From NCBI RefSeq assembly GCF_025965855.1, contig NZ_JAOPWB010000244.1, positions 1 to 38,397 of the forward strand: 38,397 bases of DNA, written 5' to 3'. Positions 30,549 to 38,174 of the stretch are shown in pieces (the first letter of the stretch is position 1; every line of letters starts with the position of its first letter). Under the pieces are notes generated by a model. That model was given only the letters and a program-made list of their open reading frames with translations, was not told where the DNA came from and made no database searches. Source of the DNA: Mycobacterium sp. Its GTDB lineage: Bacteria; Actinomycetota; Actinomycetes; Mycobacteriales; Mycobacteriaceae. Position numbers and translations under genes: made by a program.

Positions 30549-31733
30549 TTAGCGTTTGCCCCATTCCCAACGCGGTGTCGTCAGCAGGCCCTGGCCGGTG
30601 ATGCGCGTCTCGCCCCACTCCTTGTACAGCTCGATCTCGACGGCGTTATCGCCGGCGGCCTCGGTTACGGGCACGGTGTCCAGGAACTCCAGCAGCGCGC
30701 GGGAATGGGTGACCACCACGACCTGCGTCTGCGCGGCGGCGGTGCGGATCGGCGCGGCGAGTGGTCGCACCAGGTCTGGGTGTAGGGAGGTTTCGGGTTC
30801 GTTGAGCACCATCAGCGAGGGCGCCTGCGGGCTGAGCAGCGCGGCGGCCCAGAGCAGGAATCGCAGTGTGCCGTCGGATAATTCGGCCGACCGGAGCGGG
30901 CGCAGCATGCCGCGCTGTCGCAGCTGGAGGTCGAACACCCCGTCATGGACGGCGACCGAGACCCTGGCGCCGTCGAACGCGTCGGCAACGGTACGGGCGA
31001 GGTCGTCGAATCCCGCCTCGATGATCGTCTGCATCGCGGCGGCCAGGTCGTGGCCGTCGTCGGAAAGCACCGGGGTGCGGGTGCCGACCTGCGGGTGCCG
31101 CGCGGGAGCTCCCGCGTCGACACGGAACCCGTCGTAGAACCGCCATCCGCGCAGTCGCTCGCGCACGGCCGCGAGTTCGGGCAGCGCGTGCGGATGGGCG
31201 TACTCGGCAAGCACGCTGCGATACGAGGGCAGGGATCGACTCAGCTCGTCGAACCCGCGGCCCGAGTCGGCGCTGACCTCGGCGAAATCCCGTGTCCGGC
31301 GCACCAGCGTCGTGCCCGTCCGCAGCACCGGACCGGCGAACAACGCTTCCCGCTTGATTTCGGGATCGCGGGCGAAGGCTGAGCCGGGCCCGGCCGATTG
31401 CGGAATGCCGAGGTCGACGAGGTAGCCGAAATCGTCCGCGGCGAAACCCAATTCGAGCGACACCGGCCGGGTGCGCACGGTGCCCTGGGCCTTGCCGGTG
31501 CGCCGGGCGCCACCCAGTTGCTCGGGCCCGGCCCACAGCACCGATTGCAGCCCGCCCTCACGCGCGAGCGAACCGATCACCTCGCCGCGGCCGCAATCGG
31601 CCAGCAGCCGCAGCGCGCGGTACAGCGATGACTTCCCGGCGCCGTTGGCTCCGGTGACGATGGACAGCCCACCCAGCGGCACGATCACCTCGCGCAGCGA
31701 GCGGTACCCGCGGATGGCGACCGTCTGCAGCAT
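30549..31733 (-). CDS. AAA/RecF-like ATP-binding protein (AAA_21 type)
   Basis: 394 aa, SMC/OLD-like ATPase head. Walker A GANGAGKS (28-35) after IRGYRSLREVIVPLGGLSIV; ABC-like signature AELSDGTLRFLLW; Walker B SLMVLNEPETSLHP in which the usual D-E is N-E; then VVVTHSRALLEFL with the switch His. No nuclease (TOPRIM) domain after it, so not a classical OLD nuclease. ATG 31733 (a TTG lies at 31736). It starts 8 bp after the antiporter stop, so it is co-transcribed with it. Function unknown; it could be a stand-alone regulator or defence-related ATPase, but no partner nuclease or toxin is adjacent. Confidence 0.85.
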   Translation of the reverse strand: MLQTVAIRGYRSLREVIVPLGGLSIVTGANGAGKSSLYRALRLLADCGRGEVIGSLAREGGLQSVLWAGPEQLGGARRTGKAQGTVRTRPVSLELGFAADDFGYLVDLGIPQSAGPGSAFARDPEIKREALFAGPVLRTGTTLVRRTRDFAEVSADSGRGFDELSRSLPSYRSVLAEYAHPHALPELAAVRERLRGWRFYDGFRVDAGAPARHPQVGTRTPVLSDDGHDLAAAMQTIIEAGFDDLARTVADAFDGARVSVAVHDGVFDLQLRQRGMLRPLRSAELSDGTLRFLLWAAALLSPQAPSLMVLNEPETSLHPDLVRPLAAPIRTAAAQTQVVVVTHSRALLEFLDTVPVTEAAGDNAVEIELYKEWGETRITGQGLLTTPRWEWGKR

Positions 31734-31741
31734 CAAGTGCT

Positions 31742-33334
31742 CTAGTCGTCGTCGGCGGCGTTGAGAAGTTGGACTTCCTCGAGGTCCATCTCGTTCTGCA
31801 ACTCGCGCAGCACGATGTCGTCGATGAGGTTTTGGTTGCGCAGGGCGGTGATTTCCCGGCGCTTGCGATCGAGCAGGCCCAGACGAACCTGCCGGACCTT
31901 CTCTTTGCCCTTGACCAGGCGGTGGTTCGTCGAACCGTCCTCGGTGGCCATGACCAGCGCGGCCTTTTCTTCGTATTCCTTTTGCAGGCGCCGCTGCAGG
32001 TCCTCGCTGATGCCGACTTCGGCGGCAACCTCCGGCAAGGCGTCGAGAGCGGCTTGAATGCCCCGGGTGCGGGCCAGTCGCACTTCCTCGGCGTGGGTGA
32101 CGTCGTCGGGCATCCGGGCCCAGCGGACTACCGCGGGCAGCGAGATCCCTTGGACCAGAACCGTTACCAGGATGACGACGACCACGATGAAGATGAGCAG
32201 GCTGCGGTCCGGGAACGGCGCGCCGCTGAGCGTGGTCATCGGGACGGCCAGCGCCGCGGCAAGCGAGACGGCTCCGCGGAATCCTGCCCAGGCGGTGACG
32301 AAACGCTGACGCCAGTCGACGCGACGCTCGCGCTGCACCTGCCGCCGGTCAAAAAGGCGAAGCAACGCGGTGGTGATTTCGCCCCAGACGATCCGGGACA
32401 CGATCACGACACCGGTGACGGCGAGGGCGATATAGACGGCGTGGCGAAGGCCGCCCTCGGCACCCGAGACGCCGCGCAGCGCGCCCGGGATCTGAATCCC
32501 GACGAACACCCACAGCGACCCGTTGATCAGGAATGTCGCGATGTCCCAAAATCCAAAGGCCGCCAAGCGGGAACGGGCCCGGATCACCAGCGGCCCGGCG
32601 TACGCGAGCACCAGAGCCGACACCATGACCGCGACCACACCGCTGCAGTGCATTGCCTGGGCCAACAAGAACGCCGCAAACGGCGTCAGCAGGCTCAAGG
32701 CTCCTTCCTCCTGCGGTGCGTCGATTCGTTTGCGCACCAGGGTCACCAAGCCGCCGACCAGCAGCCCGGCAGCGATACCGCCGAGGTAGGACCCGATGAA
32801 CCGGACGACCAGATCGGGCGGGGTGACCTGGGCGCCTCCAACCGCGACGTGGACGGTCACGGCGAACAAGACCAGCGCGGTGCCGTCGTTGATGAGGCTC
32901 TCGGCCTTCAGCACGGTGACCGTCCGGCGTGGCAACTTTTTCGCGAGCCCGGCCACCGCGGCGGCGTCGGTAGGGGAGAGCACGGCGCCCAGGACGGCCG
33001 CCGCGTGGGGTTCCATGCCCAGCGCTCGCGCCGTCCACGACACCGCCACCGCGGTGGCGATCACCAGGCCGACGCTGAGAAAGACGATGACGCGCGCGTT
33101 CTTACGGATCTCGCGAAAGCTGGTGTTCAGGCCCTCCCAGTAGAGGATCGCGGGCAGGAACAGCAGTAGCACGATCTCGCCATTGACCCTCACGTGAGCG
33201 AACTGGGGGATCAGACCCAGCAGGGCGCCGAGGAAGATGAGCAGCACCGGAGGACCCACGCGATAGCGCCGGCCGATGACCGTCCCCACGATGACGGTGG
33301 AAACGAGCGCAACGATGACGACGAGGCCAAACAC
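31742..33334 (-). CDS. CPA1-family Na+/H+ antiporter
   Basis: 530-aa membrane exchanger with about 12 hydrophobic segments in residues 1-410 and a hydrophilic, charged cytoplasmic tail (about 420-530, rich in Arg/Glu, coiled-coil-like). Transport-site motifs SPTDAAAV (120-127) and ESLINDGTALVLF (145-157, N149-D150) are those of bacterial NhaP/YjcE-type CPA1 exchangers. It resembles Rv2287 (YjcE) in type and neighbours. GTG start at 33334. A perfect 24-bp palindrome lies about 95 bp upstream. Expected role: pH and Na+ homeostasis by exchanging cytoplasmic Na+ for H+. Confidence 0.93.
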   Translation of the reverse strand: MFGLVVIVALVSTVIVGTVIGRRYRVGPPVLLIFLGALLGLIPQFAHVRVNGEIVLLLFLPAILYWEGLNTSFREIRKNARVIVFLSVGLVIATAVAVSWTARALGMEPHAAAVLGAVLSPTDAAAVAGLAKKLPRRTVTVLKAESLINDGTALVLFAVTVHVAVGGAQVTPPDLVVRFIGSYLGGIAAGLLVGGLVTLVRKRIDAPQEEGALSLLTPFAAFLLAQAMHCSGVVAVMVSALVLAYAGPLVIRARSRLAAFGFWDIATFLINGSLWVFVGIQIPGALRGVSGAEGGLRHAVYIALAVTGVVIVSRIVWGEITTALLRLFDRRQVQRERRVDWRQRFVTAWAGFRGAVSLAAALAVPMTTLSGAPFPDRSLLIFIVVVVILVTVLVQGISLPAVVRWARMPDDVTHAEEVRLARTRGIQAALDALPEVAAEVGISEDLQRRLQKEYEEKAALVMATEDGSTNHRLVKGKEKVRQVRLGLLDRKRREITALRNQNLIDDIVLRELQNEMDLEEVQLLNAADDD

Positions 33335-33429
33335 CAGCCCATCCTGCCGGACCGGCTCGGTTTACGCGGCCTGGGGTTTGGGTGGCGAGTGTGGTCAGCC
33401 CGTCGGAGGAGGGTCAGGTGAATCTCAAA

Positions 33430-33453
33430 AGCGATAGCGCATGCGCTATCGCT
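33430..33453. promoter_or_regulatory. Perfect 24-bp palindrome between fusion redox gene and antiporter gene
   Basis: Half-site AGCGATAGCGCA followed exactly by its reverse complement, without spacer. It lies 22 bp beyond the stop of the redox gene and about 95 bp upstream of the antiporter start. It could act as a dimeric regulator site for the antiporter or as a hairpin ending the redox gene's message. No T-run. Confidence 0.55.
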
Positions 33454-33475
33454 ATGAGCGCGTCACAGAACGCGT

Positions 33476-34942
33476 CTAAGGATGCGGCGCGGGACAGGTC
33501 TTCGGGAAGTTAACTGGCTGACCGATCTGGTTCATCCCTTTGCGGTATTGGGCGTTGGCCGGCAGGTCCGGAGTCGTGGCCGACCATATTGTCGAGGTGC
33601 ACGTGGCGGTGTCGCAGCCGCCGCCGAAGGTCAGCGACTCGCCGGTCTTGACCGTCACGCATTGGCATTTGGCCACGGCGGGATTGGTGGCGTCGATCTC
33701 GCACTCGACGTCGAGGCAGTTCGCCCACGGCACCCCGGATGGGCAGCTCAGCACGCCGAAGTTGGCGTTGACGTTGACCGTGGAGAACGCCGACCGCACC
33801 TTGTTGCCGGACTGGGCCCGGTCGGTGCAGGGTTTGAAGCCGACCGAGTAGCCGTTGACGACGACGCAGTTGCAGATCGAGATGTTGGGATCCGTCGGCG
33901 ACGGCACGCACGGTGCGGTGGTGCACAACGCGAAGGTTTGGTTGCACAGCCAGGCGCCGTCGACCTCGAAGGTGTCGACATTGCTGGCCAGGGCGGTCTT
34001 GCCGCCGGAATCGCAGGCGGCGGCCGTGGCACCGACGACGGGAAGCAAGCCGACCGACGCTCGGCGCAACAGCCCACGCCGGGTGAACGTGGTCTGCCCG
34101 GTGGCCCGCGCCGCGCGGTCGACGAGGTCGCCGATGGCGCCGGCGCCCCGCGCCGTCTCGAGCATTTGGCCCCCCTCGATGAGCACGGCGCTGGGCGTGG
34201 CGGTGATGCCGTAGGCGGCGAAGGCGGCCCGGGACTCGTCGATCAGCTCCATCGGCACGCGGTGGCCGGCGGGGCCGCCGTTGATGAGGGCGACGGTGAC
34301 GCGCCCGTCCAGCTCGCCTTGCCATCGGGCCACTTCGGGCAGCAGCGCATCGCAGGCGCCGCAGCCGGGTTGGCTGAAGATGAGCACTACCGGTCGGCGG
34401 TTCTCCAGCAGCTCGTCGAGGGTCCGGATGCGGCCGGTCCGGTCCGGCAGCGCCAGGCCGGCGGCGGCGCCCGAGCGTGACGTCCAGCGCCGGCGTGACG
34501 CGGGGCCGAGCCAGAGGGTGAGCATGGCTGCCGCGAAAGCGGTTAGGGACCAGGCGAATTGGCCGTCGAGCGCCACGAACGCGGCCAGCGCGGAGAGGCA
34601 CCCGTTTCTGGCCAATGTCTGCCACCCCAGCGGCCCGGAGGACAGCCGCCCAAAGCAGTGGCACTCCAGGCGTCGGCCGCGCGCCAGGCTCGCAAGCACC
34701 ACCGCGCTGAATCCGGCGAGCGCGACCAACGCCGCCACGGCGCCGCTGTGCGGCTCCGCCGCCAGCAGCGCCGCGATGCCGAACTCGGTCGCGATCAGCG
34801 CCGACCCCACGAATCCCGCGGCGGCTCTTGGCACACCGAATGCCGTGACCGCCCGCCGCACACCGTCGCGGTCCGCCAGCTTCGCCAGCGCGGCCACAGC
34901 GAACATTCCTCCGAGAAGCAATCGCGCCACCAATATCGTCAT
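33476..34942 (-). CDS. MauE-like membrane + thioredoxin + six-cysteine-repeat fusion protein
   Basis: 488 aa with three parts. (1) 1-150: four hydrophobic segments with LLLGGMFAVAALAKLADRDG and ECHCFGRL (CHC 94-96), the MauE/DoxX-like redox membrane domain. (2) 165-280: thioredoxin domain with FSQPGCGACDALLPEV (C194-G-A-C197) and cis-Pro region ITATPSAV (P250), like MauD or TlpA. (3) 310-488: after TRRGLLRR and a hydrophobic stretch ending ATAAAC (C310, lipobox-like), a Cys-rich tail containing two repeats. Cysteines 333/340/345/357/359/372 match 400/409/414/426/428/443 in spacing; C448 and C483 follow. MauE and MauD normally are separate proteins maturing disulfide-rich methylamine dehydrogenase small subunit. 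Here a disulfide-rich domain is on the same chain. ATG 34942 sits 6 nt after a TAAGAT box (leaderless). Confidence 0.8.
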   Translation of the reverse strand: MTILVARLLLGGMFAVAALAKLADRDGVRRAVTAFGVPRAAAGFVGSALIATEFGIAALLAAEPHSGAVAALVALAGFSAVVLASLARGRRLECHCFGRLSSGPLGWQTLARNGCLSALAAFVALDGQFAWSLTAFAAAMLTLWLGPASRRRWTSRSGAAAGLALPDRTGRIRTLDELLENRRPVVLIFSQPGCGACDALLPEVARWQGELDGRVTVALINGGPAGHRVPMELIDESRAAFAAYGITATPSAVLIEGGQMLETARGAGAIGDLVDRAARATGQTTFTRRGLLRRASVGLLPVVGATAAACDSGGKTALASNVDTFEVDGAWLCNQTFALCTTAPCVPSPTDPNISICNCVVVNGYSVGFKPCTDRAQSGNKVRSAFSTVNVNANFGVLSCPSGVPWANCLDVECEIDATNPAVAKCQCVTVKTGESLTFGGGCDTATCTSTIWSATTPDLPANAQYRKGMNQIGQPVNFPKTCPAPHP

Positions 34943-34948
34943 CTGCGG

Positions 34949-34958
34949 ATCTTAAGTT
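34949..34958. promoter_or_regulatory. Overlapping divergent -10 boxes of the redox fusion and ECF41 genes
   Basis: ATCTTAAGTT carries TAAGAT on the minus strand (34954-34949), 6 nt before the ATG of the redox gene, and TAAGTT on the plus strand (34953-34958), facing the sigma gene. Both fit TANNNT and share two bases. RNA polymerase could occupy only one at a time. Confidence 0.45.
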
Positions 34959-34979
34959 GTGCGTGGCAGTCTTGGCGGT

Positions 34980-35888
34980 GTGAGCGATGTCGTCGGGGCA
35001 TTCGAGTCTCAGCGGCCGCGTCTGTTCTGGTTGGCGTACCGGCTGCTCGGGTCGGCGAGCGAGGCGGAAGACGCGGTCCAGGACGCATACCTGCGTCTGC
35101 ACGCCGCCGATCCGGATTTAATCGAGTCGCTGCCGGCGTGGCTCACGACGGCCGTCACGAACCTGTGCCTCAACCGGCTCACGTCGGCTCGCGCGCGGCG
35201 GGAGGTCTACCCCGGCCCGTGGCTTCCCGAGCCCGTGCTCACCGACGACCGGACGCTCGGCCCGCTCGAGACCGCCGAACAGCGCGAGTCGGTGTCGATC
35301 GCGCTGCTGAGCCTGATGGAGCGACTCGGCCCGACCGAGCGTGCGGCGTTCGTCCTCCGAGAAGCGTTCGCCTACAGCCATTTCGAGATCGCCGAGATCC
35401 TCCAAACGTCGGAAGCCAACGCCCGCCAGTTGTACCGGCGGGCGAGGGAGCGGCTGGGTGAATCCCGGCAGCAATTCCAACCGGACCGGGCGCAGTGGCG
35501 GCGCCTCGTCGACCGATTCTTCGCCGCCGCCCGCGCCGGCGATGTGGCCGGACTCGTCGAGATCTTGACCGACAACGTGACCTCCACGGCCGACGGCGGC
35601 GGCAAGGTGGCGGCCGCCCGGCGCATCGTCTCGGGCCGCGACCGCACGGCCCACTATGTGGCGCGCGTGTTTAGCAGGAACCTGGCGCAGGCAGGTCTGC
35701 GTCTCGATGTCGCCGAGGTCAACGGCGAGCCGGCGATGCTGGTATTCGACGGTGACACGCTGGCCGGCGTCCTGTGCTTCGAGATCATCGGTGAGCGGAT
35801 AGCGGCCCTGCGGGCGATGGCCCATCCGGACAAATTGCGGTTTCTTACCGAGCAGTTGTCACATCCGGCGCGTCTGTCCGGTTCATAA
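34980..35888 (+). CDS. ECF41-group sigma factor (SigJ-like) with SnoaL-like C-terminal domain
   Basis: 302 aa from GTG 34980 (an in-frame GTG at 34959 would add seven residues but probably lies upstream of the transcript start). Sigma region 2 at about 5-75 (LFWLAYRLLGSASEAEDAVQ, PAWLTTAVTNLCLNRL). Region 4 at about 105-160 (LGPTERAAFVLREAFAYSHF). The C-terminal SnoaL/NTF2-like domain is at about 170-295. Both ECF41 hallmarks are present: WLPEP in the linker and DGGGK in the C-terminal domain. ECF41 factors use the fused domain instead of a separate anti-sigma. They usually control linked oxidoreductase, epimerase or decarboxylase genes, and the next gene fits. 3-bp gap to that gene. Confidence 0.92.
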   Translation: MSDVVGAFESQRPRLFWLAYRLLGSASEAEDAVQDAYLRLHAADPDLIESLPAWLTTAVTNLCLNRLTSARARREVYPGPWLPEPVLTDDRTLGPLETAEQRESVSIALLSLMERLGPTERAAFVLREAFAYSHFEIAEILQTSEANARQLYRRARERLGESRQQFQPDRAQWRRLVDRFFAAARAGDVAGLVEILTDNVTSTADGGGKVAAARRIVSGRDRTAHYVARVFSRNLAQAGLRLDVAEVNGEPAMLVFDGDTLAGVLCFEIIGERIAALRAMAHPDKLRFLTEQLSHPARLSGS

Positions 35889-35891
35889 GGT

Positions 35892-36683
35892 GTGACCAAC
35901 TCTGTACTCGTAACCGGCGGCACAGGAACTGTAGGCCGCATCGTTGTCGATCATCTGACGGCCGCGGGCAAAGTGGTCCGCGTTCTGAGCCGCGGACGAC
36001 GGCCGCATCAGCGCACCGACGTCGAGCACGTCGTGGGGGACGTGCAAACCGGTGATGGGCTCGACGCGGCGGTGGACGGCGTCGACGCGATCGTGCACTG
36101 CGTCTATCCCGCCGAGCGCCTGGTCGCGGCGGCGAAAAGGGCGGCCTCACCGCACCTGGTCTACGTCTCCATCGTCGGGATTGACCGCGTTCCATTCGCC
36201 CTCTACCGCAAAATGCTCGCCAACGAACGCACGATCGCCGAATCTGGCCTGCCATGGACGGTGCTGCGGGCGACCCAGTTTCACGATCTGATCGCTTTCC
36301 TCTTGCGGATTCTCACGAAACCGCCGGTGATGGCGCTGCCGTCGGGCCTGAGGTTCCAACCGGTCGACGTGCGCGACGTGGGCGAGCGGTTGGCGGGTTT
36401 GGCCCTCGGTGAGCCGATCGGGCGGGCGCCGGATTTCGGCGGCCCGGAGGCGCGTGCGCTCGACGACCTTGCCCGCAGCTACCTGGCGATCGTCGGCAAG
36501 CGCCGGCCCATCGTCCCGATCAGGTTGCCCGGCAAGGTACTTGGCGGGATTAGCGCCGGCGGGCTGCTAGCCCCGCAGCACGCCGCCGGCACGATCACGT
36601 TCGAGCAATACCTCGGTGAACAACTCGCAACCGGCCAACTGCCGTACCGCGACGCCATCCGCGCTTACTTGAGGCGACGATGA
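35892..36683 (+). CDS. NAD(P)-binding NmrA/epimerase-like protein (atypical SDR)
   Basis: 263 aa. N-terminal Rossmann motif VLVTGGTGTVGRIVVDHL (TGGTGTVG 8-15), then VRVLSRGRRP (NADP-type Arg) and GDVQTGDGLDAAVDGVDAIV. Substrate segment YRKMLANERTIAESGLPWTV, VDVRDVGERLAGL. It has the extended/atypical SDR layout of NmrA-like and ECF41-linked COE proteins and lacks a classical YxxxK tyrosine in the expected context apart from Y-R-K at 105-107. GTG start 35892, 3 bp after the sigma stop. Probable target of the adjacent ECF41 factor. Stop overlaps the next ATG (ATGA). Confidence 0.88.
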   Translation: MTNSVLVTGGTGTVGRIVVDHLTAAGKVVRVLSRGRRPHQRTDVEHVVGDVQTGDGLDAAVDGVDAIVHCVYPAERLVAAAKRAASPHLVYVSIVGIDRVPFALYRKMLANERTIAESGLPWTVLRATQFHDLIAFLLRILTKPPVMALPSGLRFQPVDVRDVGERLAGLALGEPIGRAPDFGGPEARALDDLARSYLAIVGKRRPIVPIRLPGKVLGGISAGGLLAPQHAAGTITFEQYLGEQLATGQLPYRDAIRAYLRRR

Positions 36684-37084
36684 CCAGCTCCGTGCTGCGC
36701 GCCGGGCTGTGGTTTCTGGCATTCGTGGAAGTCGTGGTCGGACTCGTCGCGACGTTTGCCCCTAGGGCCTTCTACGACTATGTCCCGTGGGTGGACCGCA
36801 TCCCGCCGTACTCCGAACACCTCATGCGCGACTACGGCGCGATGAACCTCGCGTTCGCGCTTGTCGTCGTCGCCGCCGCAACGACGATGGAACGACGCAT
36901 GGTCCGGGTCGCGCTGGGCGCCTACCTCCTGTTCGTCGTCCCGCATCTGGTCTTCCACGTCACGCACCTCGAGAACTTCACGACAGCGGCCGCCGTCGGG
37001 CAAACGGCAGCCCTCGCCGTCGCGGCGGTGCTGCCGGTCGGCCTGCTCATCCTCACCAAAAGGCCCGGCAACGACTCGGATTGA
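36680..37084 (+). CDS. Small four-helix membrane protein, hypothetical
   Basis: 134 aa, four hydrophobic segments at about 6-28, 52-70, 75-95 and 103-127, with a conserved-looking outer loop APRAFYDYVPWVDRIPPYSE, then HLMRDYGAMN. The layout (short loops, DYG after the first helix) recalls DUF4267/DUF4345-like membrane proteins, not certain. ATG 36680 overlaps the upstream stop (ATGA), so it belongs to the sigma-oxidoreductase operon. Confidence 0.75.
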   Translation: MTSSVLRAGLWFLAFVEVVVGLVATFAPRAFYDYVPWVDRIPPYSEHLMRDYGAMNLAFALVVVAAATTMERRMVRVALGAYLLFVVPHLVFHVTHLENFTTAAAVGQTAALAVAAVLPVGLLILTKRPGNDSD

Positions 37085-37154
37085 GCCGTTCGACTTACGT
37101 TCGTCCAATAGCCTCCGCTCGCCTGGGGCTGGCATGCCGACTTGGGCTGCGGGT

Positions 37155-37160
37155 CATAAT
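37155..37160 (+). promoter_or_regulatory. Putative -10 box of the chagasin-like lipoprotein gene
   Basis: CATAAT, one base from TATAAT, ends 7 nt before ATG 37168, so the message may begin at the ATG. GGGGGAG between them is too close to serve that ATG, but could serve the GTG at 37177. Confidence 0.35.
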
Positions 37161-37167
37161 GGGGGAG

Positions 37168-37611
37168 ATGACTGTCGTGAAGATCAGGCTTTTGGTGACC
37201 GTCGCGATGCTCGTTTCATCGATGTTGGTGGGGTGCCATTTCGCGTCCAGGAACCCGCCGACGAGCCAGACGCTCGAGGTCCCGATGGGCGATGTGCTGA
37301 AGCAGAATGCCATCACCCAGAACGTCACACTGGGCGTCGGCAACACGCTGACGGTGAAGTTGGGCTCGAACTACACCACGCCGTACCGGTGGATGATCAA
37401 TACGAAGATCCGCGATCCGACGATCGTGAAGCAAACCGGTCACGAGTTCGTGCACCCGACCTCCGACGCGCGGGGGGCGCCGGGCACGGAGGTGTGGACG
37501 TTCGCGGCCTTGAAGCCCGGGACGACGACGATCACCACCTCGTACTCGAGCATCGTGGGCAAGAACGCCCCACCTGCGTGCACGTACACGGCGAACGTCA
37601 TAGTGCAGTAA
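37168..37611 (+). CDS. Chagasin-like (I42) lipoprotein
   Basis: 147 aa. Signal VKIRLLVTVAMLVSSMLVGC with lipobox LVGC and lipidated C23. The mature domain has the immunoglobulin-like chagasin layout: VTLGVGNTLTVKLGSNYTTP (BC-loop motif NYTTPYRW, normally NPTTGY), GAPGTEVWTF (DE loop), ALKPGTTTITTSY (strand F). The FG-loop RPW signature that plugs cysteine proteases is replaced by SSIVGK, so inhibitor activity is doubtful. Alternative starts ATG 37159 and GTG 37177. Anchored outside the membrane. M. tuberculosis has comparable lipoproteins of unclear role. Confidence 0.82.
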   Translation: MTVVKIRLLVTVAMLVSSMLVGCHFASRNPPTSQTLEVPMGDVLKQNAITQNVTLGVGNTLTVKLGSNYTTPYRWMINTKIRDPTIVKQTGHEFVHPTSDARGAPGTEVWTFAALKPGTTTITTSYSSIVGKNAPPACTYTANVIVQ

Positions 37612-37663
37612 ACGTCTCTGGCAAACGAATGCGCGCGTGGTTGCGCCGGGCTACGGTCTGATT

Positions 37664-38143
37664 GTGCTTGGCTTTCTTCACAATTTGTCCGAGATCGGGA
37701 AGCTGCCCGCAGAACTGCGCGAAGAACTCGACGCCGAGGGGGTCATCTTCACCGCCGGCAAGGTCGCGGTGAGCCGACACTTCAGCGGCCATGTGCCGGG
37801 CGTATATTCGGCCTCTGGCGTCTCCCGCTACTCGGGCGGGTTCGGCTTCAGCAACGCACGGGTTGTTGCGACGTTTCCCACGCGGGGCGACGGCAAGCTG
37901 CGGGCCATCGATTGCCCCTGGGACACCGACAAGGGACCGGCGCGCGCGACCATCACGACGAAAGGCCTACGGATCGAAATCGATTTACACGGAGTCGATC
38001 CCGCCTTTTCCGGCTCGATGAAGCTGAACTACAAAAAGAAGATCCCTGCTGATGTGCTCGGGCAGTTGCCGGCGACGGTGCTGCGGTTTCGGGTGGAGCC
38101 GGTGTTTGTGTATCGCGCCGCCGGGATGCGGTCTAAGACTTAG
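37664..38143 (+). CDS. Conserved hypothetical protein, about 159 aa
   Basis: 159 aa from GTG 37664, which lies 6 nt after TACGGT (37652-37657, TANNNT), with no ribosome site, suggesting a leaderless message; GTG 37637 would add nine residues. Soluble, mixed alpha/beta: LGFLHNLSEIGKLPAELREE, FSGHVPGVYSASGVSRYSGG, CPWDTDKGPARATIT, FSGSMKLNYKKKIPADVL. No domain recognised; codon use and composition are typical coding. No close neighbour on its strand, so no functional hint. Confidence 0.75.
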   Translation: MLGFLHNLSEIGKLPAELREELDAEGVIFTAGKVAVSRHFSGHVPGVYSASGVSRYSGGFGFSNARVVATFPTRGDGKLRAIDCPWDTDKGPARATITTKGLRIEIDLHGVDPAFSGSMKLNYKKKIPADVLGQLPATVLRFRVEPVFVYRAAGMRSKT

Positions 38144-38174
38144 ATTCGAGACACCTTCGTTCGCCTGCTGCTGG

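Noticed and set aside
31769..33169. A 466-codon plus-strand frame over the antiporter gene
   Set aside because: Composition is His/Asp/Gln-rich, typical of antisense shadows. The opposite strand has clear antiporter motifs.
35857..35874. TGTCACA followed by CGTC as an ECF41 promoter for the downstream oxidoreductase
   Set aside because: The spacing is 7 bp instead of about 16. Without comparative support it cannot be called a promoter.
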